From Sulfitobacter geojensis (GTDB taxonomy: Bacteria; Pseudomonadota; Alphaproteobacteria; Rhodobacterales; Rhodobacteraceae), in contig NZ_JASE01000005.1 in the NCBI RefSeq assembly GCF_000622325.1, positions 3,038,001 through 3,102,000 on the forward strand: DNA of 64,000 bases, given 5' to 3'. The notes under the pieces are model-generated. The model had not been told where the DNA came from. It worked only from the letters and a program-made list of their open reading frames with translations, and did not search any database. Below, one piece after another: positions 33,872-41,294 of this stretch; position 1 is the stretch's first letter; each line of letters begins with the position of its first letter. The position numbers and the translations under genes are program-made.

Positions 33872-35446
33872 CTACACCATTTCCTCAGGCGCACCCGGCA
33901 GTGCAGTGCCTGCTTTTCGGTTGGGCTTCATGTCGTAGGGCACGATAAAACCCTGACGCTCGGACGGGGGCAGCGACGCATTCTGCAACGCCCGCTGCGT
34001 CCATTGCGCGAACACCTTTTCGGGCGGGCCATCGGCCTCTTGTGCCAGCCAGTAGCGGAATATCTTCTGACTTAATGCCTCCACCTGCGCCTTTCGGGTG
34101 ATGACCAGTCCGGCCTCTGCGTCCCACTTCATACTGCGCCCGTTCAGGTTTGCCGAAGAAACGATGGCCGTGTCCCTGTCAAAGATCGACACTTTGGAAT
34201 GCACATAGATAATCGGTGCCCCCGCGAGCGTGGCGCGTTCGGCTGATGTATCACGCCTATCCGGCTGCCTCGGCTGCACGGGACTGACGGCCAGAAACCG
34301 ATCCCCGTAACAAGCGTGCAACCGTCGCATCCCGCGGGCCTGCAAGTATTCACCAAACCGCGCATCCAGCCCCGGCCTGTCGGAGAAAGCAACGCTTTCG
34401 GGCGCGGCAGGCACAAGGACGACAATGCGCAGATTCTTGTTGCGTTTCCCCGCAGCGACCAAGGCGGACACGATGCGTCTGTCCCGAAAATATTGGGTCT
34501 CCAGATAGATAAACTCCTGCGCCTTCCCGATCTGGGTCAGATGCGCCTCCAGCAAGCTGTCGCTGACGTTTTCCGGGGCCAGGCTTAGCGTGTCGGATGC
34601 GCGCCGCCGTGACAAAGTCGTGCGAAACGCCGAAACGGGCTTTGGCAGCTTACCTTCGCGGTTAATCACCTGCGGCAACGCCTTGAGAAACGCACAGGCA
34701 TCTCTGGCCAGTGACGGGTCTTGCGAAACGACTTGCGTGTCGTGCCAGGTGTCTTGCGCGGGCTGATCATGCGCGGCGTCATCCACACGGCGCTCGTTCA
34801 GATCCAGCCCGCCGATATACGTCGTGCTGCCGTCAAACACCGCCATCTTGTGGTGCAGCGTGACCGGATACAGCCGCGGCAGCGCACGTGGGCGTGCCCG
34901 CACCCTTCCGCCTTCGAATACCAACAGATCTTGCAAACCCGGTGTAAACCGGAACCGCCGTTCGGGATCGCGGCTGTCGTTGATGTTGCGCACAATGCGC
35001 ATCAATTCCTTGCGTGTTCTGCCCGCAAACATCAGCCTTGGCACAATGCCACCCTTAGCGGGATGCAGAATGCAGCGCGCCTCAATCCGCGCGGCGTCGG
35101 GCGCGGACATTTCATTCAGCGCCGTCAACATTGCGACAAAGTGCCAGGCTTGCTCATGCATCTCATGCGCCATCACCGGATCGAAATCCGACAATGTCAG
35201 ATCAATCGAAACGCCACGATTCAATGTGTGTAAAAACAGATCGGCCCAAGTATCCCCTATTGCACGCGCCGCGTCCGAGCGCAGCTTGGTGCGCGGATCG
35301 AACAACCGGAACCCCATGTCAACGCGATCACGCGCCGCAAGAAACAGCGCCTCCAGCCTTGGATAGGCCTCGGACGCTGTTACCAGTATTTCCAGTTCGC
35401 GCGGATCGGGGGACACGCCCTGCGGGCGGTTAGCCCCGTCGGACAC
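33872..35446 (-). CDS. phospholipase D-like protein
   Basis: 524 aa, starting at a GTG. Two HKD motifs are intact: [20 protein letters not shown] and [20 protein letters not shown], so the two-His active site is complete. The family hydrolyses or transfers phosphodiester head groups of phospholipids. No clear signal peptide, so cytoplasmic or membrane-associated. The gene overlaps the end of ecfG by 17 bp and thus forms a nepR-ecfG-pld operon, suggesting a membrane-remodelling role in stress. Confidence 0.88.
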   Translation of the reverse strand: MSDGANRPQGVSPDPRELEILVTASEAYPRLEALFLAARDRVDMGFRLFDPRTKLRSDAARAIGDTWADLFLHTLNRGVSIDLTLSDFDPVMAHEMHEQAWHFVAMLTALNEMSAPDAARIEARCILHPAKGGIVPRLMFAGRTRKELMRIVRNINDSRDPERRFRFTPGLQDLLVFEGGRVRARPRALPRLYPVTLHHKMAVFDGSTTYIGGLDLNERRVDDAAHDQPAQDTWHDTQVVSQDPSLARDACAFLKALPQVINREGKLPKPVSAFRTTLSRRRASDTLSLAPENVSDSLLEAHLTQIGKAQEFIYLETQYFRDRRIVSALVAAGKRNKNLRIVVLVPAAPESVAFSDRPGLDARFGEYLQARGMRRLHACYGDRFLAVSPVQPRQPDRRDTSAERATLAGAPIIYVHSKVSIFDRDTAIVSSANLNGRSMKWDAEAGLVITRKAQVEALSQKIFRYWLAQEADGPPEKVFAQWTQRALQNASLPPSERQGFIVPYDMKPNRKAGTALPGAPEEMV

Positions 35447-36014
35447 TTTGCCCCGCGACCACGACAGCCATCGTGCCGCTGTCCGTCAGCTCCAATGAGT
35501 CGTCCGGCGATAGGTCCAGCAGCTCTACCAGTTTCTGGCGCGCGCGGTTGACGCGGCTTTTCATGGTACCCGTGGCCACGCCACACATTTCCGCAGCTTC
35601 GTGATAGGCAAAACCGGATGCGCCAACCAGTGTCAGCGCCTCGCGCTGGTCGTCGGGGAGTTTTTCAAATGCGTGCATGAAGTCGTTATACGCCAGCTTG
35701 CCGTCATGTTCCGGCTTCACCGAAAGATTGCCACTCAACACGCCATCTACATCGGCCACCTCGCGGCGCGATTTGGTGTAGCTTGTGTAATAGGTATTGC
35801 GCAAAATGGTGAACAGCCACGCGCGCATGTTGGTGCCGACTTCGAACTTGTCGATGGACTTCCACGCCTTCATGACGGTTTCCTGAACAAGATCATCCGC
35901 CAAAGTACCGTTACGACACAGGCTAAGGCCAAAAGCCCGCAAAGCACCCAGATGTGTGACCAGTTCGTCTCTCGGATCTAAATCCGCGACGATGTCATTT
36001 TCCATTTTTGTCAT
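35430..36014 (-). CDS. ecfG: ECF sigma factor EcfG (general stress sigma)
   Basis: 194 aa. Region 2 (LADDLVQETVMKAWKSIDKF, then MRAWLFTILRNTYYTSY) and region 4 (LPDDQREALTLVGASGFAYH, then CGVATGTMKSRVNRARQKL) are as in alphaproteobacterial EcfG/RpoE2. The start overlaps nepR by 20 bp (an ATG nine bases further in is an alternative). EcfG directs RNA polymerase to GGAAC-type promoters and is held inactive by NepR until phosphorylated PhyR takes NepR away. Confidence 0.92.
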   Translation of the reverse strand: MTKMENDIVADLDPRDELVTHLGALRAFGLSLCRNGTLADDLVQETVMKAWKSIDKFEVGTNMRAWLFTILRNTYYTSYTKSRREVADVDGVLSGNLSVKPEHDGKLAYNDFMHAFEKLPDDQREALTLVGASGFAYHEAAEMCGVATGTMKSRVNRARQKLVELLDLSPDDSLELTDSGTMAVVVAGQSVRRG

Positions 36015-36150
36015 CCTGTTCCCTCAGCTTCTCAATCAGGGACATCAGGTCGGTGGGCAGCTCTTCGGACGCCCTATCTTGAAAACTTCGCCGGAGTTGG
36101 TCCTTAATCAGCGCTGTGCGCGGTTTGTCGTGTTGATTTTCATTGCTCAT
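35995..36150 (-). CDS. nepR: anti-sigma factor NepR
   Basis: 51 aa, found by translating upstream of ecfG: MSNENQHDKPRTALIKDQLR, then a middle ending in EELPTDLMSLIEKLREQDDK. The DQLRRSF helix, ELP and IEKLREQ match the two-helix NepR family. It binds EcfG and, alternatively, PhyR. First gene of the nepR-ecfG-pld operon; starts at 36150, 71 bp from the -10 of its EcfG-type promoter. Confidence 0.9.
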   Translation of the reverse strand: MSNENQHDKPRTALIKDQLRRSFQDRASEELPTDLMSLIEKLREQDDKNGK

Positions 36151-36213
36151 GCCCTGGCCGATCTCCATAGCTTATTTTAACCCCGTTAAACGGAAAAATT
36201 ATACACATTTCAT

Positions 36214-36245
36214 GGAACCAAACTACGCACATCCAGTTTGGTTCC
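36214..36245. promoter_or_regulatory. symmetric bidirectional EcfG promoter between nepR and phyR
   Basis: Arms GGAACCAAACT (36214-36224) and AGTTTGGTTCC (36235-36245) are perfect inverted repeats around 10 bp. On each strand GGAAC is followed by a 16-bp spacer and AGTT: plus strand GGAAC 36214-36218 and AGTT 36235-36238 toward phyR, minus strand GGAAC 36245-36241 and AGTT 36224-36221 toward nepR. The two promoters are superimposed in the same 32 bp. Confidence 0.85.
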
Positions 36246-36277
36246 AAAGAAAGTAAAGAAAAACAAGGAAACATCGA

Positions 36278-37093
36278 ATGACACAGACCGCATCGGACAA
36301 GCCTCTTTCTCTCGTCGTTGCCGACTTATTGCCGTATCTGCGACGCTACGCGCGGGCTCTGACCGGATCGCAACAGACCGGTGATCGGTACGCGGCGACC
36401 ACGCTCGAGGCTTTTCTTACAGACAGGTCGATTTTTGAAACCGCATCCAGTCACAAAGTAGCACTGTTCAGCGCGTTTCACAGCATCTGGTCCAGCCTTG
36501 GCGCACCGGTACAAGACGGTGAAACCGGTTTGGGTGCACAAGCGCAGATGCATTTGTCACGCCTGACCGAAAATACGCGTGAAGCGCTGTTGTTGAATAC
36601 GATCGAAGACTTCTCCATCGCGGAGGTCGCAGAAATCATGGAAATCGACGAGGCCGAAGCGACCGAACTGCTGCGCATCGCCGAACAGGAAATCGAAAAA
36701 TCCGTTTCCGGCAAAATTCTGGTTATCGAAGACGAAGCCATCATCGCGCTGCACATCAAAAAGATCGTGACCGAACTGGGCCACGAGGTGACCGGTGTCG
36801 CCCGCAAGCACAAAGAAGCGGTCAAACTGGCCGCAGGTCAGCGCCCCGACCTGATCCTCTCCGACATCCAACTCGCCGACGGGTCGTCCGGCGTCGAAGC
36901 GGTGAACGAAATCCTTGCGGATGCCGGTGACATTCCGGTGATCTTCATCACCGCCTTCCCCGAAAGACTGCTGACCGGCGAACGGCCAGAGCCCGCATTC
37001 CTGATCTCGAAACCTTATACCGAAGATCAGGTGCGTTCAGCTGTAAGTCAGGCCATGTTCTTTTCTTCCTCAGAAATCATCGAGGGGCATTAA
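36278..37093 (+). CDS. phyR: general stress response regulator PhyR (anti-anti-sigma)
   Basis: 271 aa. The N-terminal sigma-like domain (residues about 10-140; LLPYLRRYARALTGSQQTGD, then REALLLNTIEDFSIAEVAEI) mimics EcfG. The C-terminal receiver (about 145-265) has VIEDEAI, acceptor Asp196 in LILSDIQLADG, and LISKPYT. Phosphorylated PhyR binds NepR and frees EcfG. It is divergent from nepR across the symmetric promoter. Confidence 0.95.
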   Translation: MTQTASDKPLSLVVADLLPYLRRYARALTGSQQTGDRYAATTLEAFLTDRSIFETASSHKVALFSAFHSIWSSLGAPVQDGETGLGAQAQMHLSRLTENTREALLLNTIEDFSIAEVAEIMEIDEAEATELLRIAEQEIEKSVSGKILVIEDEAIIALHIKKIVTELGHEVTGVARKHKEAVKLAAGQRPDLILSDIQLADGSSGVEAVNEILADAGDIPVIFITAFPERLLTGERPEPAFLISKPYTEDQVRSAVSQAMFFSSSEIIEGH

Positions 37094-37103
37094 TCAAAAC
37101 TTT

Positions 37104-37128
37104 GGAACCCTTTTGGCGCGCGCAGGTT
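37104..37128 (+). promoter_or_regulatory. EcfG-type promoter for the DUF883 gene
   Basis: GGAAC at 37104-37108, 16-bp spacer, GGTT at 37125-37128, 31 bp before the ATG at 37159. Confidence 0.75.
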
Positions 37129-37158
37129 GAGTAACTGAATGCAAAAAAGGAGTTTCCA

Positions 37159-37482
37159 ATGGCACAGACAACTAAGAACAACGTCGCCGAACTGAACACC
37201 GATGTTTCTAAACAGATGGCCGTCCTGCGTGAAGATATTGCCAACCTGAGCGCTACAGTCGCTGAGTATGGCAAGGCGCAGGGGGCCATCATGAAGTCCG
37301 CTGCGACGCAAAAGGCAGACCAAGCAGTCGAGACCGGCGCAGCTGCTGCCGAAGCTTTGAAGGTGAAGGCCAATAAGACCTATACCGATGCTGAAGACGC
37401 AGTGCGTGCCAACCCCGGCACCGCCATCGGCATCGCCGCTGGTGTTGGGTTTCTGGTCGGCATGATGTCGGCGCGCCGGTAA
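37159..37482 (+). CDS. DUF883 (ElaB/YqjD-like) membrane-anchored protein
   Basis: 107 aa. A long amphipathic helical region (MAVLREDIANLSATVAEYGK) and a C-terminal membrane anchor (NPGTAIGIAAGVGFLVGMMS followed by ARR) are typical of the ElaB/YqjD family, which in E. coli binds ribosomes at the inner membrane in stationary phase. AAAAGGAG precedes the ATG. EcfG-type promoter upstream. Shares one base with the next start. Confidence 0.85.
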   Translation: MAQTTKNNVAELNTDVSKQMAVLREDIANLSATVAEYGKAQGAIMKSAATQKADQAVETGAAAAEALKVKANKTYTDAEDAVRANPGTAIGIAAGVGFLVGMMSARR

Positions 37483-37820
37483 TGTTCGGTATTGAACAAA
37501 AAGTAGAAAGGGCTGCGCGCAAAGGCGCGGCCTTTTCCGCCGCAGCCCTGTTGGGTGGTGTCGGCGTGGCGTTTTTGACCGCCGCCGGCTGGATGGTTCT
37601 AACCGAATTGCGCTCGGAGATATTTGCCGCAACCGTGATCGGTGCAGCCTATGTCGGCGCAGCTGCAATCGCAGCGGCCCTTGGTATGAAGAAACCTCAC
37701 ACCCCACCAAAACCAATTGGACCGACGCAAGACACGTCAGAAATGTCCCCACTTCAGCTTGTCGTCCTGTCATTTGTGCAGGGGTTCGAACAGGGGCGTC
37801 AGAAAGACCACGTCGCCTAG
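37482..37820 (+). CDS. YqjE-like small membrane protein (putative holin-like superfamily)
   Basis: 112 aa with two hydrophobic helices (about residues 18-38 and 48-66: AALLGGVGVAFLTAAGWMVL, then AATVIGAAYVGAAAIAAALG) and a soluble tail. Position directly after a YqjD-like gene (stop and start share a base, TAATG) mirrors the yqjD-yqjE arrangement. No lysis genes are nearby, so a holin role is unlikely. Confidence 0.65.
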   Translation: MFGIEQKVERAARKGAAFSAAALLGGVGVAFLTAAGWMVLTELRSEIFAATVIGAAYVGAAAIAAALGMKKPHTPPKPIGPTQDTSEMSPLQLVVLSFVQGFEQGRQKDHVA

Positions 37821-37839
37821 ACATTCGCAAAACCGTTAG

Positions 37840-38607
37840 GTGGTTCCCTTGTTTCAACGCAAATCCGGCCGCACCCGAAACGGCGTTTCTTGCGACGTAT
37901 GCCCGCTGCGCTCGAAACGCATTTTCAAAGACTTCAGCGCCGAAACGCTTGCCTTTATGAAGCGTTTCAAAGTCGGTGAATTGACCGTCGACCCGGGCAC
38001 ACCGCTTTTGTCTGAGGGCTCAAGCACGCCGCAGGTGTTCACTGCGCTTAGCGGCATGGGCCTGCGTTACAAGACGCTTGAAAACGGCGAGCGTCAGGTG
38101 ATCAGCTTTATCATGCCCGGCGACTTCATCGGGCTTCAGGCCGCCGTCATGGGTGAAATGCAGCACTCTGTCGAGGCTACCACTGACATGAAGCTTTGCG
38201 TATTTGACCGCTCTGCCTTGTGGGATCTTTTCAAACATGAACCGCAGCGCGCCTTCGACCTGACGTGGGTTGCAGCGGTCGAGGAACATTTTCTGGGTGA
38301 AACCGTCGCGGCCCTGGGCCAGCGTACGGGGACCGAGCGTGTCGCATGGGCGATGGTGCGCCTGTATCTGCACCTGTCTGCCCTTGATCTGCGCAAAGGT
38401 CGGTCCGTGCCTCTGCCCTATCGCCAACAGGATCTCGCCGATGCCTTGGGCCTGTCCCTTGTGCATACTAACAAGATCCTAAGCAGTTTTCGCCGCAAGG
38501 GCTTGGCCGTCTGGAAAGACGCCGAATTGACGGTACCTGATCTGAAACGACTTGCCACCCTTGCCTCGCTCGACCCCGAAGCGGAACCTGTCAGGCCGTT
38601 GATCTGA
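37840..38607 (+). CDS. Crp/Fnr-family regulator
   Basis: 255 aa, GTG start. An N-terminal Cys pair (SCDVCPLRSKRIF, residues about 18-30), a cyclic-nucleotide-like domain (VISFIMPGDFIGLQAAVMGE) and a C-terminal helix-turn-helix (YRQQDLADALGLSLVHTNKI) are visible. The CxxC near the N-terminus recalls Fnr/FnrN types, but I do not see the full four-Cys set. It follows the YqjE-like gene by 19 bp and converges with DUF2254 (17-bp overlap). Confidence 0.85.
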   Translation: MVPLFQRKSGRTRNGVSCDVCPLRSKRIFKDFSAETLAFMKRFKVGELTVDPGTPLLSEGSSTPQVFTALSGMGLRYKTLENGERQVISFIMPGDFIGLQAAVMGEMQHSVEATTDMKLCVFDRSALWDLFKHEPQRAFDLTWVAAVEEHFLGETVAALGQRTGTERVAWAMVRLYLHLSALDLRKGRSVPLPYRQQDLADALGLSLVHTNKILSSFRRKGLAVWKDAELTVPDLKRLATLASLDPEAEPVRPLI

Positions 38608-39799
38608 CCTGTTGGGCCAATGCTTCGATCGGCGCGCGATTTGTCTTGGTCGCCAGATCCGACAGACGTTCCAACACTTGCAGGAATGTGTCGCGTGTCA
38701 GCGCATCATCCTGCACATAGGTGCGGCAATCGCCCAAGGATCGCGATAGCAGCTTCTCAAAACTGATAGGTTTCGCACGCACGCCTTCGACCTGATAAAC
38801 ATTCAACTGCCGGTCCTGCTGGACAAAGGGCGACAACCCCGCTTCCATCCATTGCATACAACTGATCGCTGTGAACGGATCGTTCACGCCAGGCGACATG
38901 GCCCGCGCAACAATCTCGACCAACTGCTCCGTGACAAAAATGATGTTCTGTTTTTCTGTCTTGGCAAGGCCAAGAGCCACGGCACCGCGCAGACGGCTCG
39001 CTATTTCTTCATCCAGCGGCTCGGTCGCGCCCCAAACCCTAAGAACAGACCGGTGCGGGTGCATAAATTCGCCTGGTGCCTCGAGCAGCTCGATCACCCA
39101 TCCCTGCTCCTTGGCAATGGCTGACAACCGGTCCTGCGCGACATTGTGAATGTAGCCGGCGGTCCGCATGTTCACATCCACGAATTCGGATGCGTAGATC
39201 GTGACCTCCACCGGGTCGCTCTCAAGTAAACTCTCGACCTCACGCGTCAAACGCCGCCCCAGTCCGGCAACGATGTTGGACGCACTGATCGTTTCTGGGA
39301 CGTGATGCACATGGTAGATCATCACGAAGACCGAAATCAGCGCCAGCAGCATTGTAAGGATAATAGAAAAATGCGGAACAAATGCCGCAATTTGATCATG
39401 CGGGTTTTCGATTGCCCGCAGCGTAAGCAGTGCAAAGGTAAAGGTCGAAATCAGGATGCCAAGGGTCCATTGATTACCCCGATCCCGCATGAAATTGCCG
39501 ATCAGCCGCGGTCCGAATTGTCCTGAGGCAAAAGAAACGGCCAGCATGGTGATTGAAAACATCACCCCTGCAACGCCGATCATGGACTGCGCTATTACAG
39601 ATACGATTGCGCGTGCCCCTTCGGCGCTGACCACATCGCTCATCCAGTCCGGTCTGAATTTACCGAGCTGGGGGTGGCTGTCCACGATCAATGACACAAA
39701 GGCCAATAGGATCGCGGACAGCACGAGTACCGTTGGTACGAACCAGTAACTCGCCCGAATGTCATCAAGATGCTTCTTGATCCGTGCACTGAATGACAT
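38591..39799 (-). CDS. DUF2254 membrane protein
   Basis: 402 aa. Four N-terminal membrane segments (about 20-40, 68-90, 112-130, 140-160) and a soluble C-terminal half with EIASRLRGAVALGLAKTEKQ and ARAMSPGVNDPFTAISCMQW, the DUF2254 hallmarks. Function unknown. It lies inside the stress island, but I saw no GGAAC site directly upstream. Confidence 0.85.
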   Translation of the reverse strand: MSFSARIKKHLDDIRASYWFVPTVLVLSAILLAFVSLIVDSHPQLGKFRPDWMSDVVSAEGARAIVSVIAQSMIGVAGVMFSITMLAVSFASGQFGPRLIGNFMRDRGNQWTLGILISTFTFALLTLRAIENPHDQIAAFVPHFSIILTMLLALISVFVMIYHVHHVPETISASNIVAGLGRRLTREVESLLESDPVEVTIYASEFVDVNMRTAGYIHNVAQDRLSAIAKEQGWVIELLEAPGEFMHPHRSVLRVWGATEPLDEEIASRLRGAVALGLAKTEKQNIIFVTEQLVEIVARAMSPGVNDPFTAISCMQWMEAGLSPFVQQDRQLNVYQVEGVRAKPISFEKLLSRSLGDCRTYVQDDALTRDTFLQVLERLSDLATKTNRAPIEALAQQVRSTA

Positions 39800-39815
39800 A
39801 GGGCAATGTTACCTG

Positions 39816-40313
39816 TTATGTTGTGGCGAGGGCGCGAAGCATCCAAGCTGCTTTTTCATGGAACGCCGCACGCGCTGTGGCAAGGTCCTCGGTCACGGGA
39901 TCGCCCGCGTCGCCAGCTTTCTCGATCACATCGTGCAAACGTTTTGCGACTTTGGTGTGATCCTCGGCCAGACTCTCGCACAGGGTGATTGCATCTGCTG
40001 CATCGGTGATATCCGTCACGACCGACCCTTTCAACAGGCTCGACGGGGACATGGCTGTCAAGTGGCCCAAGGCACGGATACGCTCCGCAATTACATCGGC
40101 CGCATCAAACAGATCGCCATACTGCGCTTCTGTCAGGTTGTGCACGGCAAAGAACATCGGACCTTCAACGTTCCAATGTACTGCATGTGTTTTAATGGTC
40201 AGATTGTACGTGTCGGACAGAACTTTCGCGAGTTCTTTTGCCACAATTTTCGCATCTTCAACACCGCTATCAATGTCGACGACTTCGGGGATCGGTTTCA
40301 AAGCATTTGTCAT
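39816..40313 (-). CDS. dps: Dps DNA-binding ferritin-like protein
   Basis: 165 aa from the ATG at 40313, with AAAAGGAG upstream. The ferroxidase-centre helix LTIKTHAVHWNVEGPMFFAV and YGDLFDAADVIAERIRALG show the inter-subunit iron ligands (His, His, Asp, Glu). Dps dodecamers store iron and protect DNA from peroxide. Preceded by an EcfG-type promoter, as expected for a stress gene. Confidence 0.93.
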   Translation of the reverse strand: MTNALKPIPEVVDIDSGVEDAKIVAKELAKVLSDTYNLTIKTHAVHWNVEGPMFFAVHNLTEAQYGDLFDAADVIAERIRALGHLTAMSPSSLLKGSVVTDITDAADAITLCESLAEDHTKVAKRLHDVIEKAGDAGDPVTEDLATARAAFHEKAAWMLRALATT

Positions 40314-40337
40314 ATTTTGTCTCCTTTTCACCTAATC

Positions 40338-40362
40338 AACCGCCGGGGATAAGTATCGTTCC
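40338..40362 (-). promoter_or_regulatory. EcfG-type promoter for dps
   Basis: Minus strand GGAAC at 40362-40358, 16-bp spacer, GGTT at 40341-40338. The ATG is 25 bp from the -10. Confidence 0.75.
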
Positions 40363-40373
40363 ATCCGTTCGCG

Positions 40374-40847
40374 TTAGTTTTTTGCACGACTTGAGGGATC
40401 GAAGAGCGGAACGGTGGAGATCGACATTTTCGCTGATCCGTCCTGCACCTCGGTCGCGTGCGCAATGTAGATCAAAGTCTGGTTGGCCTCGTCAAAGATC
40501 CGCGTCACCCGTAATGCCTTTAGAATGATCGAGCGGCGCTCGGAAAACACCCGCTCGCCTTCATCGTCGCGCTCAATGTCGCCGATCACGATGGGACCTG
40601 TCTGACGGCATGAAACAGAGGCATTAGACGGATCCTCGAACCAGTTCCCTTTTTGCAATCGGTCGATCACGCCGCGATCAAAATAAGCAACATGGCAAGT
40701 AACACCTTGGACGTCGGGGTCTGCGAAGGCTTCGATCAGGATGTCATTGCCCAACCAGTCCACGTCAACATTGCCGACCTGCTCTGCCCAACCGGACAAG
40801 GGCCAAAGTACTGCGCAAAGACCCGTAAGCACGTGTTTGAAAGGCAT
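40374..40847 (-). CDS. creA: CreA family secreted protein
   Basis: 157 aa from the ATG at 40847 (AGGAG upstream). A Sec signal peptide (VLTGLCAVLWPLSGWAEQ) is followed by the CreA core: VDWLGNDILIEAFADPDVQG, VTCHVAYFDRGVIDRLQKGN, EDPSNASVSCRQTGPI. The family is periplasmic and of unknown function. A GGAAC-type promoter lies just upstream, placing it in the stress regulon, next to dps. Confidence 0.9.
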   Translation of the reverse strand: MPFKHVLTGLCAVLWPLSGWAEQVGNVDVDWLGNDILIEAFADPDVQGVTCHVAYFDRGVIDRLQKGNWFEDPSNASVSCRQTGPIVIGDIERDDEGERVFSERRSIILKALRVTRIFDEANQTLIYIAHATEVQDGSAKMSISTVPLFDPSSRAKN

Positions 40848-40873
40848 GAATTTTCTCCTGTTCAAAGAAATTT

Positions 40874-40898
40874 AACTCATTGGTGCCCCGATGGTTCC
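40874..40898 (-). promoter_or_regulatory. EcfG-type promoter for creA
   Basis: Minus strand GGAAC at 40898-40894, 16-bp spacer, AGTT at 40877-40874. It is back to back with the csbD promoter. Confidence 0.72.
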
Positions 40899-40911
40899 CT
40901 GGGAAGTTTTC

Positions 40912-40936
40912 GGAACGATTTGTGGCATGCGCGGTT
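40912..40936 (+). promoter_or_regulatory. EcfG-type promoter for the CsbD-like gene
   Basis: GGAAC at 40912-40916, 16-bp spacer, GGTT at 40933-40936; the ATG is at 40977. Confidence 0.75.
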
Positions 40937-40976
40937 TAGCCATCAGACGACAAATTAACCCGAAAGGAGACACACC

Positions 40977-41171
40977 ATGAACTGGGACCAAGTAAAAGGC
41001 GAATGGAAGGTCATGAAGGGCAAAGCCCAATCCAAATGGGGCGAACTCACAAATGACGATCTGGACGAAGCCGCAGGCGAACGCGAGCAGCTCGAAGGTT
41101 TGATCCAGAAGCGCTATGGCAAGACCAAAGAAGAAGCAAAGGCCGAAGTTGATTCATGGCTTAACGAGTAA
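40977..41171 (+). CDS. csbD: CsbD family stress protein
   Basis: 64 aa. MNWDQVKGEWKVMKGKAQSK, then WGELTNDDLDEAAGEREQLE, is the CsbD family pattern (small, highly charged, helical, soluble). CsbD belongs to the general stress regulon in Bacillus and is widely stress-induced. Strong AAGGAG site upstream and EcfG-type promoter. Confidence 0.93.
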   Translation: MNWDQVKGEWKVMKGKAQSKWGELTNDDLDEAAGEREQLEGLIQKRYGKTKEEAKAEVDSWLNE

Positions 41172-41234
41172 ACAATTTTCTACGCCGCGATAGCTGGCTG
41201 TCCGTCCTTAAACGTGACGCCAGTACGCTGCCGC

Positions 41235-41259
41235 AAAGCCCTCCTTTTAGGGGGGCTTT
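41235..41259. terminator. terminator between csbD and the convergent oxidoreductase gene
   Basis: AAAGCCCTCC pairs with GGGGGGCTTT around a TTTTA loop (one slipped base); followed by GTTGTTT. Usable in both directions. Confidence 0.65.
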
Positions 41260-41294
41260 GTTGTTTCTGGTGACATAAATCTGCTAGGGCAGGT

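Noticed and set aside
37482..37820. Phage holin
   Set aside because: Gene neighbours are stress proteins of the YqjD/YqjE type and there are no lysis or virion genes nearby.
37840..37866. GGAAC-type EcfG promoter near the second Crp/Fnr gene
   Set aside because: GGAACC occurs only on the minus strand here and has no suitable GTT spaced 16-17 bp, so it does not drive either neighbour.
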